Notes under the pieces: model-generated | Seen by the model: only the letters and a program-made list of their open reading frames with translations | Told to the model about the DNA's origin: nothing | Database searches by the model: none | Made by a program: the position numbers and the translations under genes | Shown: positions 21,007-28,976 of the stretch, one piece after another | Layout: every line of letters begins with the position of its first letter | Position numbering within the stretch: the first letter of the stretch is position 1 | NCBI RefSeq assembly: GCF_018780585.1 | Contig: NZ_JADMJL010000006.1 | Coordinates: 1 to 64,000 of the forward strand | Direction of reading: 5' to 3' | DNA: 64,000 nt | DNA from: Methyloversatilis discipulorum | GTDB taxonomy: Bacteria; Pseudomonadota; Gammaproteobacteria; Burkholderiales; Rhodocyclaceae

Positions 21007-21042
21007 TCCGGCGGCAACGGTGACATCCGTCACGCTGCCGGA
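21007..21042 (+). other. Imperfect hairpin after the anti-sigma gene
   Basis: TCCGGCGGCAACGGTGAC, ATCC, GTCACGCTGCCGGA: an inverted repeat with a perfect GTGAC/GTCAC core and an outer TCCGGC/GCCGGA arm. It lies 12 bases after the anti-sigma stop. There is no T-tract, so it is a processing or weak termination structure at best. Confidence 0.4.
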
Positions 21043-21081
21043 AAGTCCGATGTCACCCGACTGTCTCCGCTGAAGCCCGGG

Positions 21082-21136
21082 CTCCGTAGATGACGAATGA
21101 AAGCAGACGCTTTCATCCTTCATTCATCCTACGGAG
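21082..21136 (+). promoter_or_regulatory. 5' leader hairpin that covers the PEP-CTERM gene's Shine-Dalgarno
   Basis: The inner stem is ATGAAAGC (21097-21104) with GCTTTCAT (21109-21116) around an AGAC tetraloop. A 4-pair ATGA/TCAT segment is in the middle. The outer stem is CTCCGTAG (21082-21089) with CTACGGAG (21129-21136). The right outer arm contains the Shine-Dalgarno ACGGAG, 6 bases before the ATG at 21143. If the stem forms in RNA, it would block ribosome access. The repeated TTCATCC heptamers in the right arm are also notable. Confidence 0.65.
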
Positions 21137-21142
21137 TCCGTC

Positions 21143-21640
21143 ATGAACACTTCCATCCGCACCGCACTGATCGCCGCGCTGACCGTCCTGCCCGCTGCAC
21201 ACGCCAGTGCAGCCAGCGTCGATCTGGGCACGCTGGTCGCCGGTCAGTCCTTCAGCTTCGAACAGCAGCTCGGCAACTTCGCCGACAGCTTCAGCTTCAC
21301 CGTCGGTGAGCCGGTCGATTTCACGCTCGATTTCTCCAACCTCGGGCTGGGCTCGCGCGCCTCGCTGTCGGTGTTCCTGAACGGCAACGAAATCGTCGGC
21401 ACCTTCGGTCGCAATCTCACCTTCGCGTGGGGACCTTTCACCGGCGGCGGCAGCACCTTTCCGTTCGCCACGGGCACCGAGTTCCTGGTGACCGTCGACG
21501 GCGTCGACAATACGCTGGCGGACGCGAGTTACCGGCTGGGCATCACGGCAGCGGTGCCGGAGCCGGCCAGCGCGGCCATGCTGCTGGCCGGGCTGGCTGC
21601 GGTCGGCGCGGTGGCGCGCCGGCGCATGCAGGTTCGCTGA
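21143..21640 (+). CDS. PEP-CTERM sorting-signal protein, FxDxF-like
   Basis: A 165-residue secreted protein with a signal peptide (to about residue 24, ending HASAA). The body is beta-rich and contains the FADSFSFTVGE motif of the FxDxF PEP-CTERM subfamily. The C-terminal tripartite sorting signal is VPEPASAAMLLAGLAAVGAVARRR: PEP motif, hydrophobic helix, arginine cluster. Such proteins are processed by an exosortase (EpsH/XrtA) and exported with exopolysaccharide. No exosortase gene lies in the window, so it must act from elsewhere. Translation may be controlled by the leader hairpin. Confidence 0.93.
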   Translation: MNTSIRTALIAALTVLPAAHASAASVDLGTLVAGQSFSFEQQLGNFADSFSFTVGEPVDFTLDFSNLGLGSRASLSVFLNGNEIVGTFGRNLTFAWGPFTGGGSTFPFATGTEFLVTVDGVDNTLADASYRLGITAAVPEPASAAMLLAGLAAVGAVARRRMQVR

Positions 21641-21641
21641 G

Positions 21642-22502
21642 TCAGTCGGTCTGCCGGCGCACGCACCAGCGCAGCTGGGCCGTGCCGCCGGCGTCTCCGG
21701 TCAGTACCGCGTTCTGGCCGAAGGCGGCGCCGATGCGCAGCGCCTCCTCGGCGGTCAGGCCGGCGCACAGCAGGGAGGGTTCGGTCCAGCCGGCTTCGGT
21801 CGTGCGGTTCTCGGCGTCGAGCAGCGGCAGGCCGCGCTGCGTCAGCAATGCGCGCAGTGCCGTGTGGGCGGCGCGGTTGGCGTCGTCGTCGCAGCGTGCC
21901 GACCACGGATTGGCGGCCGCCAGCAGCGCCCACTGTGTTGCGTTCTGCGTCGCCAGCCAGCGGTCCAGCGCCGGTGACGGTGCACCGACGTGCAGTGTCG
22001 TTTCGCCGTCGGGCAGGGCCACGGCGTAGTCGGTGCCTTCGTAGGCGCCGGTCAGCGCGTCGCTGACGGCAACGGTCGGCAGGCCGAGACGGGCCAGCAG
22101 CGTGGCGCGCCACAGCGCCGCCGGTACGCGAGGGCGCGGCGCGCCGTCGCGCTGCTTCGCGCCCCACACCGAACCTGGGAAGTGGGCGTCGTCCTGCCAG
22201 CGCGCGACGACATGCCAGTGCAGGTGCGGCACCATATTGCCGAGGCTGCCGAGGTTGATCTTTTCCGGCTGCGCAATTTCGCGCACGCAGCGCTCGACCT
22301 GCCACACCACGTGCATCAGGTGATCGCGGTCGGCGTCGGCAAGGTCGGTCATCTCGCGCACGTGCCCGTTCCAGATCACGCGCAGAAAGGCTGGATGGTC
22401 GGCGTCACGCGCGTCGATCACGCGCAGCCGGTCGTCGCGCCACAGCCAGTGATGGCCGGGCGTGTCGTCGCAGATGGGACAGGTGTTCGGCGTATTGCTC
22501 AC
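21642..22502 (-). CDS. HIT-family hydrolase fused to a DUF3293 domain
   Basis: 286 residues. The N-terminal HIT domain (about 1-112) has CPIC near the start and the active-site triad HLHWHVVARW (His93, 95, 97). HIT proteins hydrolyse or transfer nucleotides from phosphoesters such as ApnA. The C-terminal part (about 155-286, LLAAANPWSARCDDDANRAAHTALRALL, WTEPSLLCAGLTAEEALRIGAAFGQNAVLTG) matches what I recall of DUF3293, of unknown function and usually a separate small protein. The start is GTG at 22502 (MSNTPNTCPIC). It starts 8 bases downstream of ybiT and is co-oriented. Confidence 0.85.
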   Translation of the reverse strand: MSNTPNTCPICDDTPGHHWLWRDDRLRVIDARDADHPAFLRVIWNGHVREMTDLADADRDHLMHVVWQVERCVREIAQPEKINLGSLGNMVPHLHWHVVARWQDDAHFPGSVWGAKQRDGAPRPRVPAALWRATLLARLGLPTVAVSDALTGAYEGTDYAVALPDGETTLHVGAPSPALDRWLATQNATQWALLAAANPWSARCDDDANRAAHTALRALLTQRGLPLLDAENRTTEAGWTEPSLLCAGLTAEEALRIGAAFGQNAVLTGDAGGTAQLRWCVRRQTD

Positions 22503-22510
22503 AGACAGGC

Positions 22511-24133
22511 TCAGTCGTCGATGCCTTGGCTGGCGAGGTAGTCCTCGTAGCCGCCGCGGTAGTCGACGATCTGGCCGTCGCCACGGACTTCCAGCACCCG
22601 GGTGGCCAGCGTGGACACGAACTCGCGGTCGTGCGACACGAAGAACAGCGTGCCGTCGAAGGCGTCGAGGCCGGCGTTCAGCGACTCGATCGATTCCATG
22701 TCCATGTGGTTGGTCGGTTCGTCGAGCAGCAGCACGTTGTTCCGCTGCAGCATGAGCCGGCCGAACATCATGCGGCCCTGTTCGCCGCCGGACAGCACGC
22801 GCACCGCCTTCTTCACGTCGTCGCCGCCGAACAGCAGACGGCCGAGCGTGCCGCGGATCAGCGTGATCGCGTCGTCGCCCTCGTAGCCGCCCTCGCGCAC
22901 ATAGCCGCTGATCCAGTCGGTCAGGTTGGCGTCGCTGTCGAAATCGGCTGAATGGTCCTGCGCGAAATACCCAAGGCGGGCCTTTTCCGCCCACTTGATC
23001 GAGCCGTGCTGCGGCGTCAGTTCACCGACCAGCAGCTTCAGGAAGGTGGTCTTGCCGACCCCGTTCTCGCCGATGATGGCGACCCGGTCGCCGCCGTCGA
23101 AGGTGGCGGTGAAGCCCTTCAGGATCTGCGGGCCGCCGTCGTAGCCGAACACCACGTTGTCCAGTTCGACCGCCTGCCGGTGCAGCTTCTCCTTCGGGTC
23201 GTAGTCGAAGCGTATCCACGGGTACTGACGCGAGCTGGGCTTGAATTCCTCGATCTTGATCTTATCGATCATCTTCAGACGCGAGGTGGCCTGCTTGGAC
23301 TTGGACTTGTTGGCCGAGAAGCGGCGCACGAAGCTCTGCAGTTCGGCCACCCGTTCCTTCGCCTTTGCGTTGGCCGCCGACGCGCGTTCGCGCGCCTGTG
23401 TCGACGCTTCGATGTAGTCGTCCCAGGTGCCCGGGTAGAGGCGGATGGTCGCGTAGTCCAGGTCGGCCATATGGGTGCACACCTGGTTCAGGAAGTGGCG
23501 GTCGTGGCTGATGATGACCATCGTGCTGTTGCGCTCGTTCAGCGTGTGCTCGAGCCAGCGGATGGTGTTGATGTCCAGGTTGTTGGTCGGTTCGTCGAGC
23601 AGCAGGATGTCCGGGTTGGCGAACAGCGCCTGGCACAGCAGCACGCGCAGCTTCCAGCCTGGCGCGACCTGGCTCATCGGGCCGTTGTGCTGTTCGGTCG
23701 GGATGCCGACGCCGAGCAGCAGCTCGCCGGCACGCGCCTCGGCGGTGTAGCCGTCGTATTCGGCGAACTGGCCTTCCAGTTCGGCGGCGCGCATGTAGTC
23801 CTCTTCGGTCGCCTCCGGGTTGGCGTAGATGGCGTCCTTTTCCTTCATGCAGGTCCACATTTCGGCGTGGCCCATCATGACCACGTCGAGTACGCGCTGG
23901 TCCTCAAACGCGAACTGGTCCTGACGCAGGAAGGCCATGCGCTCGTGCGCGTCGATGGACACGTTGCCGGCGGTCGGTTCGAGCACGCCGGCGAGGATTT
24001 TCATGAAGGTCGACTTGCCGGCACCGTTGGCGCCGATCAGACCGTAGCGGTAACCGTCGCCGAACTTGATGCTGACGTTGTCGAAAAGCGGCTTGGCGCC
24101 GAACTGCATGGTGATGTTGGAAGCGGACAGCAT
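22511..24133 (-). CDS. ybiT: ABC-F family ATPase, YbiT-like
   Basis: 540 residues with two ABC domains and no membrane segments. The first Walker A is GANGAGKST and the second GENGVGKTT. The signatures are degenerate in the first half and [16 protein letters not shown] in the second. Both Walker B motifs are [11 protein letters not shown] and [11 protein letters not shown]. The central linker [32 protein letters not shown] is that of YbiT, one of the four E. coli ABC-F proteins that act on ribosomes. The ATG at 24133 matches the E. coli start (MLVSSNVTMQFG). Confidence 0.94.
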   Translation of the reverse strand: MLSASNITMQFGAKPLFDNVSIKFGDGYRYGLIGANGAGKSTFMKILAGVLEPTAGNVSIDAHERMAFLRQDQFAFEDQRVLDVVMMGHAEMWTCMKEKDAIYANPEATEEDYMRAAELEGQFAEYDGYTAEARAGELLLGVGIPTEQHNGPMSQVAPGWKLRVLLCQALFANPDILLLDEPTNNLDINTIRWLEHTLNERNSTMVIISHDRHFLNQVCTHMADLDYATIRLYPGTWDDYIEASTQARERASAANAKAKERVAELQSFVRRFSANKSKSKQATSRLKMIDKIKIEEFKPSSRQYPWIRFDYDPKEKLHRQAVELDNVVFGYDGGPQILKGFTATFDGGDRVAIIGENGVGKTTFLKLLVGELTPQHGSIKWAEKARLGYFAQDHSADFDSDANLTDWISGYVREGGYEGDDAITLIRGTLGRLLFGGDDVKKAVRVLSGGEQGRMMFGRLMLQRNNVLLLDEPTNHMDMESIESLNAGLDAFDGTLFFVSHDREFVSTLATRVLEVRGDGQIVDYRGGYEDYLASQGIDD

Positions 24134-24265
24134 GGAATTCACTAGGGTGTGGCATGCGCGGATGCGCAAGAAGCCCGGATTGTACCGGAGCGGGGAGGCG
24201 ACCCCGGCTGCGGGTGTAGAATCCGCGCGCCTGAACCTCATTGCGGATCGCGCCCGCTCACGCCC

Positions 24266-25588
24266 ATGGTGCCTCACCTGACCACCGCGCTCACCGGCCC
24301 GCTGCTCGCGCTGGAGAGCCGATTTCTCGAACGCCAGACCGACATCGAACAGTGGTTCCGTTCGCAGTGGCTGGAGCACAGCCCGCCCTTCTACGCCTCG
24401 GTCGATCTGCGCAACGCCGGTTTCAAGCTGGCGCCGGTCGATACCAATCTGTTTCCGGGCGGCTTCAACAACCTGAACGCCGAGTTCCTGCCGCTGTGCG
24501 TGCAGGCGACGATGACTGCGGTCGAAAAGCTGTGCCCGGAAGCACGCAACCTGCTGCTGGTGCCGGAAAACCACACGCGCAACCTGTTCTATCTGCGCAA
24601 TGTCGCCCGGCTGGCGCAGATCCTGAAGCTGGCCGGTCTGAACGTGCGCATCGGCAGCCTGATTCCCGACCTCGCCGGCCCGACGCCGCTCGACCTCGGC
24701 GACGGCCAGACGCTGACGGTCGAACCGCTGATCCGCCTGCCCGGCGGTCGACGCATTGGCGTCGCCGGTTTCGATCCCTGCGCCATCCTGCTCAACAACG
24801 ATCTGTCGGCCGGCGTGCCGGAGCTGCTGCAGAACGTCAATGAGCAGACCTTCATTCCGCCGCTGCACGCCGGCTGGACGACGCGCCGCAAGTCGCAGCA
24901 CTTCGACGCCTACAGCGAAGTCGCACGCAGCTTCTCGTCGGTCATGGACATCGATCCGTGGCTGATCGACCCGCTGTACGACGTGTGCGGCGACATCAAT
25001 TTCCAGGAGCGTGCCGGCGAGGAATGTCTGGCCACGCGCGTCGGAGCGCTGCTCGCGCGCATCCGCGAGAAGTACGCGCAGCACGGCGTCGATCACGAGC
25101 CCTTCGTCATCGTCAAGGCCGACGCCGGCACCTACGGCATGGGCATCATGACGGTGCGCGATCCGTCCGAAGTGGTCGGCCTGAACCGCAAGCAGCGCAA
25201 CAAGATGGCGGTGGTGAAGGAGGGGCTGGAAGTCAGCTCGGTGCTGATCCAGGAAGGCGTGCCCACCTTCGAAAGCGTCGATGGCGGCGCAGCCGAACCG
25301 GTGGTCTACATGATGGATCGTTACGTCGTCGGCGGCTTCTACCGCGTGCATGGCGAGCGTGGCATCGACGAGAACCTGAACGCGCCGGGCATGCACTTCA
25401 AGCCGCTGGCCTTCGAATCCTGCTGCTCGATGCCCGACCCCGGCTGCGCGCCGGACGCGCCGCCCAACCGCTTCTACGCCTATGGCGTCGTCGCTCGTCT
25501 TGCGCTGGTCGCGGCCAGTCTGGAACTGGAGCGGGGTCTGCCGATGACGCCGGCGGAAGAGGCGCTCGAAGCCGAACTGCGGGGTTGA
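24266..25588 (+). CDS. gshA: Glutamate-cysteine ligase (proteobacterial non-enteric type)
   Basis: A 440-residue enzyme for the first step of glutathione synthesis. It corresponds to the GshA family typified by Acidithiobacillus (TIGR02049), unlike the E. coli form: [21 protein letters not shown] and [14 protein letters not shown] are its conserved blocks. gshB follows after 7 bases. ATG at 24266 has no Shine-Dalgarno. A TAGAAT box at 24217-24222 is a possible -10, with no good -35. Confidence 0.94.
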   Translation: MVPHLTTALTGPLLALESRFLERQTDIEQWFRSQWLEHSPPFYASVDLRNAGFKLAPVDTNLFPGGFNNLNAEFLPLCVQATMTAVEKLCPEARNLLLVPENHTRNLFYLRNVARLAQILKLAGLNVRIGSLIPDLAGPTPLDLGDGQTLTVEPLIRLPGGRRIGVAGFDPCAILLNNDLSAGVPELLQNVNEQTFIPPLHAGWTTRRKSQHFDAYSEVARSFSSVMDIDPWLIDPLYDVCGDINFQERAGEECLATRVGALLARIREKYAQHGVDHEPFVIVKADAGTYGMGIMTVRDPSEVVGLNRKQRNKMAVVKEGLEVSSVLIQEGVPTFESVDGGAAEPVVYMMDRYVVGGFYRVHGERGIDENLNAPGMHFKPLAFESCCSMPDPGCAPDAPPNRFYAYGVVARLALVAASLELERGLPMTPAEEALEAELRG

Positions 25589-25595
25589 GACCGAC

Positions 25596-26546
25596 ATGAA
25601 CCTGCGCCTCGCCTTCATCGTCGATCCGCTCGACAAGCTCAAGCCGGCCAAGGATTCGAGCATCGCGATGATGCGCGAGGCGGCGCGCCGCGGTCACGAG
25701 ATCTGGACCATCCAGCGGCAGACGATGAGCCTGCACGGCGACGAGGTCATGGTCGGCGCAGTCCGCATCCAGCCTCAACGCGGCGACGCGCCCTGGTATG
25801 TGCCCCACGGGACCGAACCGCGTGCGCTGCGCGAATTCGACGCCGTGCTGATGCGGCAGGACCCGCCCTTCGATTTCGAGTACATCACCGCGACCTGGAT
25901 GCTCGAGCGCGCGGCAGCGGCCGGCGTGCGCGTGTTCAACCATCCGCGTGCCATCCGCGATCACTCGGAGAAGGTGTCGATCTGCGAATTCCCTGAGCTG
26001 ATCACGCCGACGCTGGTCAGCCGCGACGTCGCGGCCATCAATGCCTTCATCGACACGCACGCCGACTGCATCCTGAAGCCGCTCGACGGCATGGGGGGGG
26101 CGCGCATCTTCCGCGTGCGCGCCGACGACGCCAACCGCAACGTCATCATCGAGACGCTGACCGAGGACGGCGCGCGCACGCTGATGGCGCAGCGCTTCAT
26201 CCCGGAGATCGCGCAGGGCGACAAGCGCGTGCTGCTGATCGACGGCGAGCCGGTGCCCTACTGTCTGGCGCGCATCCCGAAGGCTGGCGAAACGCGTGGC
26301 AATCTGGCCGCGGGCGGTCGCGGCGTCGCCCAGCCGCTGTCCGAATCCGATCTGGCGATCGCGCGCAAGCTCGGCCCCGTCCTCGCGGCGCGCGGGCTGC
26401 TGCTGGTCGGGCTGGACGTGATCGGCGACCGGCTGACCGAAATCAACGTCACCAGCCCCACCTGCTTTGTCGAAATCACCGAACAGACGGGCTTCGACGT
26501 GGCCGCCATGTTCCTCGATGCACTCGAACGTGCGACGACGCGCTGA
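25596..26546 (+). CDS. gshB: Glutathione synthetase
   Basis: A 316-residue ATP-grasp enzyme adding glycine to gamma-glutamylcysteine. Visible blocks are [32 protein letters not shown] (glycine-rich loop), and [20 protein letters not shown]. Length is normal for the family. The last 29 bases overlap the start of apbE in another frame. Confidence 0.97.
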   Translation: MNLRLAFIVDPLDKLKPAKDSSIAMMREAARRGHEIWTIQRQTMSLHGDEVMVGAVRIQPQRGDAPWYVPHGTEPRALREFDAVLMRQDPPFDFEYITATWMLERAAAAGVRVFNHPRAIRDHSEKVSICEFPELITPTLVSRDVAAINAFIDTHADCILKPLDGMGGARIFRVRADDANRNVIIETLTEDGARTLMAQRFIPEIAQGDKRVLLIDGEPVPYCLARIPKAGETRGNLAAGGRGVAQPLSESDLAIARKLGPVLAARGLLLVGLDVIGDRLTEINVTSPTCFVEITEQTGFDVAAMFLDALERATTR

Positions 26547-27567
26547 GCGTTTCGCCGCCGCACTGCTCCTGTTTGCGCTGCTCGCCGGCTGCGGCACGAA
26601 GGAGCCGGTCGAGCGGCAGGAGTCCTTCGTTTTCGGCACCCGCGTCGAAGTGGTCGTGTACGGCCTCGACCGCACGCAGGCGCGCGACGCGCTGGGCGAG
26701 GTGCTGCGTGAGTTCGACCGCCTGCACCGCACACTGCACGCCTGGCAGCCGTCCGAGCTGACGCGGCTGAACACCGCCTTCGCGGCCGGGCAGACGGCCG
26801 ACGTCGATGCCGAGACCGCCGCGTTGCTGGTGGCGGTGCAGGCCGCCGCGGCGCGCGGCGAGGACCTGTTCAATCCGGCGGCCGGTGCACTGGTCGAGGC
26901 CTGGGGTTTTCACGCCGACGAGTTCGTGCCGCGGCGGCCCGAAGCCACCCGGCGCGACGCGCTGGTCGCGGCGAAGCCGCGCATGGCCGATCTCGTGATC
27001 ACCTCCCGGCCGGACGGCGGCGCCACGGTGTCCAGTCGCAACCCGGCGGTGCAGCTCGACCTCGGCGGCTACGGCAAGGGCTATGCGCTGGACCGCGCCG
27101 CCGCCATCCTGCGCGCGCGCGGCGTCTGCTGCGCGCTGGTCAACATCGGCGGCAACGTGATGGCGCTGGGCAGCAAGGCCGGCACGCCGTGGCGCATCGG
27201 CGTCCAGCATCCGCGCAAGCCGGAGGCGCTGGCCACCGTAGAACTGCACGACGGCGAGGCGATCGGCACCTCGGGCGATTACCAGCGCTATTTCGAACTG
27301 GATGGCGAGCGCCTGTGCCACCTGATCGACCCGCGCAGCGGCGAGCCGGTGCGTCACACGCAGTCGCTGACCGTGCTGATGCCGGCTGGTCCGGACGCCG
27401 GCGCCCGCTCCGACGCGGACAGCAAGCCGCTGTTCATCGTCGGTCGCGACGGCTGGCGCGCGCTGGCTGAACGCATGGGCGTGACGATGGCGCTGCGGGT
27501 GGACGCCGACGGCTCGGTGGACATGACGCCAGCGATGGCGCAGCGCGCGGCGGCTCCGGCGCGCTGA
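26518..27567 (+). CDS. apbE: FAD:protein FMN transferase, lipoprotein
   Basis: 349 residues. The lipobox LLAGC (about 19-23) predicts anchoring to a membrane facing the periplasm. The ApbE core includes FGTRVEVVVYG, LDLGGYGKGYALDRA, ALVNIGGNVMALG and GTSGDYQRYFELDG. ApbE attaches FMN to threonine of flavoproteins such as Rnf and Nqr subunits; no target gene is in the window. The chosen ATG lies inside gshB, 29 bases before its end, and gives a proper lipoprotein signal. Confidence 0.93.
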   Translation: MHSNVRRRAERFAAALLLFALLAGCGTKEPVERQESFVFGTRVEVVVYGLDRTQARDALGEVLREFDRLHRTLHAWQPSELTRLNTAFAAGQTADVDAETAALLVAVQAAAARGEDLFNPAAGALVEAWGFHADEFVPRRPEATRRDALVAAKPRMADLVITSRPDGGATVSSRNPAVQLDLGGYGKGYALDRAAAILRARGVCCALVNIGGNVMALGSKAGTPWRIGVQHPRKPEALATVELHDGEAIGTSGDYQRYFELDGERLCHLIDPRSGEPVRHTQSLTVLMPAGPDAGARSDADSKPLFIVGRDGWRALAERMGVTMALRVDADGSVDMTPAMAQRAAAPAR

Positions 27568-27592
27568 GATCGCCGGGCCGGTGGGTCGCGCG

Positions 27593-28696
27593 TCAGTCGC
27601 CGTGCGTGCTCGCCGGTGCGGCCCCGGATTCGACCCGGTTGCGGCCACCGGCCTTGGCGCGGTAGAGCGCCTTGTCCGCCTGCTGCAGCAGGTGTTCCGG
27701 CGATGTGGTGGTCGAGCTGCGGCTGGCAATGCCGGCGCTGATGGTGAGCACGGGCGGGCGCTCCCAGTGCGCGTCCGCGACGTGCGTGCGGATGCGCTCG
27801 GCGACCGCGCGCGCGGTCGCCGGTTCGGCGCCCGGCAGCACGACCAGGAATTCCTCGCCGCCGAAGCGCGCGACGTAGTCACTGGCGCGCAGCGCCTCGC
27901 CGATCAGCCGGGCCACGCGACGCAGCACCTCGTCGCCGTGGGGGTGGCCGTAGCTGTCGTTCACGTCCTTGAAGTGATCGACGTCGATCAGGCAGACGGA
28001 CAGCGGCAGTTGCAGCCGGCTGGCGAGCGCGAACTCCTCGCCCAGTCGCGCCTCGCCGGCGCGGCGGTTGCCGCTGCCGGTCAGCGCGTCCACATGGACT
28101 TCGGTTGCCAGCTCCTCGCAGCGCGCCTGCAACGCCTGCCGCTGGCGTTCAAGCAGTTCGTGCTGCTGGCGCAGTTCCCGCGTCAGCGCATGCAGCTGCT
28201 GCACGCGCATGCGCAGGTGCAGCTGCGCTTCGGCCTGCGCCGCCAGCGCGCCCAGCTGGTCCAGCTGGCGAAGGTCGAGGCTGCGCGGCTTGAAATCGAT
28301 CAGGCAGAAGGTGCCCAAGGGCAGGCCGTCCGGGTTGAGCAGGGTCACGCCGGCATAGAAGCGGATGCCGGGCGCGCCGACCACCAGCGGGTTGTCGGCG
28401 AAGCGCGGATCGTTCAGCGTGTCCTCGATCACCATGCGTCCTCGTGGCGCGACGATGGTGTGCGTGCACAGTGCGGCGTCGCGTCGCGTTTCGCGCAGGC
28501 ACAGCCCGTGCACCGACTTGAACCACTGGCGGGATTCGTCGATCAGGCTCACCAGCGCAACCGGCATGTCGAACAGTTGCGCCGCCAGCGCGGTCAGCGC
28601 GTCGAACGCCGGTTCCGGCGGCGTGTCGAGCACGCACAGGTCGCGCAGTGCCTGCAGGCGCTGCGCCTCGTCTTCGGGGAGCGGAGCAATCTTCAT
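27593..28696 (-). CDS. GAF-GGDEF diguanylate cyclase
   Basis: A 367-residue cytosolic protein. The GAF domain (about 20-160; ALCTHTIVAPRGRMVIEDTLNDPRFADNPLV) is followed by a coiled coil (about 165-205) and a GGDEF domain with the active site GGEEF and, five residues upstream, the RASD inhibitory site. It is expected to make cyclic di-GMP with product inhibition. It ends 26 bases from convergent apbE and is divergent from the DUF2256/photolyase pair, with 103 bases between. Confidence 0.94.
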   Translation of the reverse strand: MKIAPLPEDEAQRLQALRDLCVLDTPPEPAFDALTALAAQLFDMPVALVSLIDESRQWFKSVHGLCLRETRRDAALCTHTIVAPRGRMVIEDTLNDPRFADNPLVVGAPGIRFYAGVTLLNPDGLPLGTFCLIDFKPRSLDLRQLDQLGALAAQAEAQLHLRMRVQQLHALTRELRQQHELLERQRQALQARCEELATEVHVDALTGSGNRRAGEARLGEEFALASRLQLPLSVCLIDVDHFKDVNDSYGHPHGDEVLRRVARLIGEALRASDYVARFGGEEFLVVLPGAEPATARAVAERIRTHVADAHWERPPVLTISAGIASRSSTTTSPEHLLQQADKALYRAKAGGRNRVESGAAPASTHGD

Positions 28697-28799
28697 CGTT
28701 CGATTATCGGGCGGCCGGGCGGCTCGCTTGAGCGGATTGCGTGGATGTCGGCGCTGCAATGAAACCGGCGGCCGCGCCGCCTGTCCAGAGGCGGTACTC

Positions 28800-28976
28800 A
28801 TGACCGCGATGGCCGCAATGAAATCCCGACACAAGGGCAACAAGACCTTTCTTCCGAGCAAGCCATGTGCGGTCTGCGGCCGTGACATGACCTGGCGGCG
28901 CGCCTGGCGCAACAACTGGGAGGCGGTGAAGTACTGCTCGGAAGCCTGCCGCCGCAAAGGGGGCGCAGGTGTCTGA
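28800..28976 (+). CDS. DUF2256 small zinc-ribbon-like protein
   Basis: 58 residues: MKSRHKGNKTFLPSKPCAVCGRDMTWRRAW, then NNWEAVKYCSEACRRKG. Two CxxC-type pairs (CAVC and CSEAC) would hold a zinc. DUF2256 proteins often adjoin cryptochrome/photolyase-like genes, and here the stop overlaps the photolyase start by 8 bases. The first ATG (28800) has GAGG upstream; ATG at 28818 is also possible. Confidence 0.87.
   Translation: MTAMAAMKSRHKGNKTFLPSKPCAVCGRDMTWRRAWRNNWEAVKYCSEACRRKGGAGV

Noticed and set aside
24134..25663. N-terminal extension of the YbiT frame across gshA
   Set aside because: The frame is open but antisense to gshA. The homologous start [12 protein letters not shown] at 24133 marks the true beginning.
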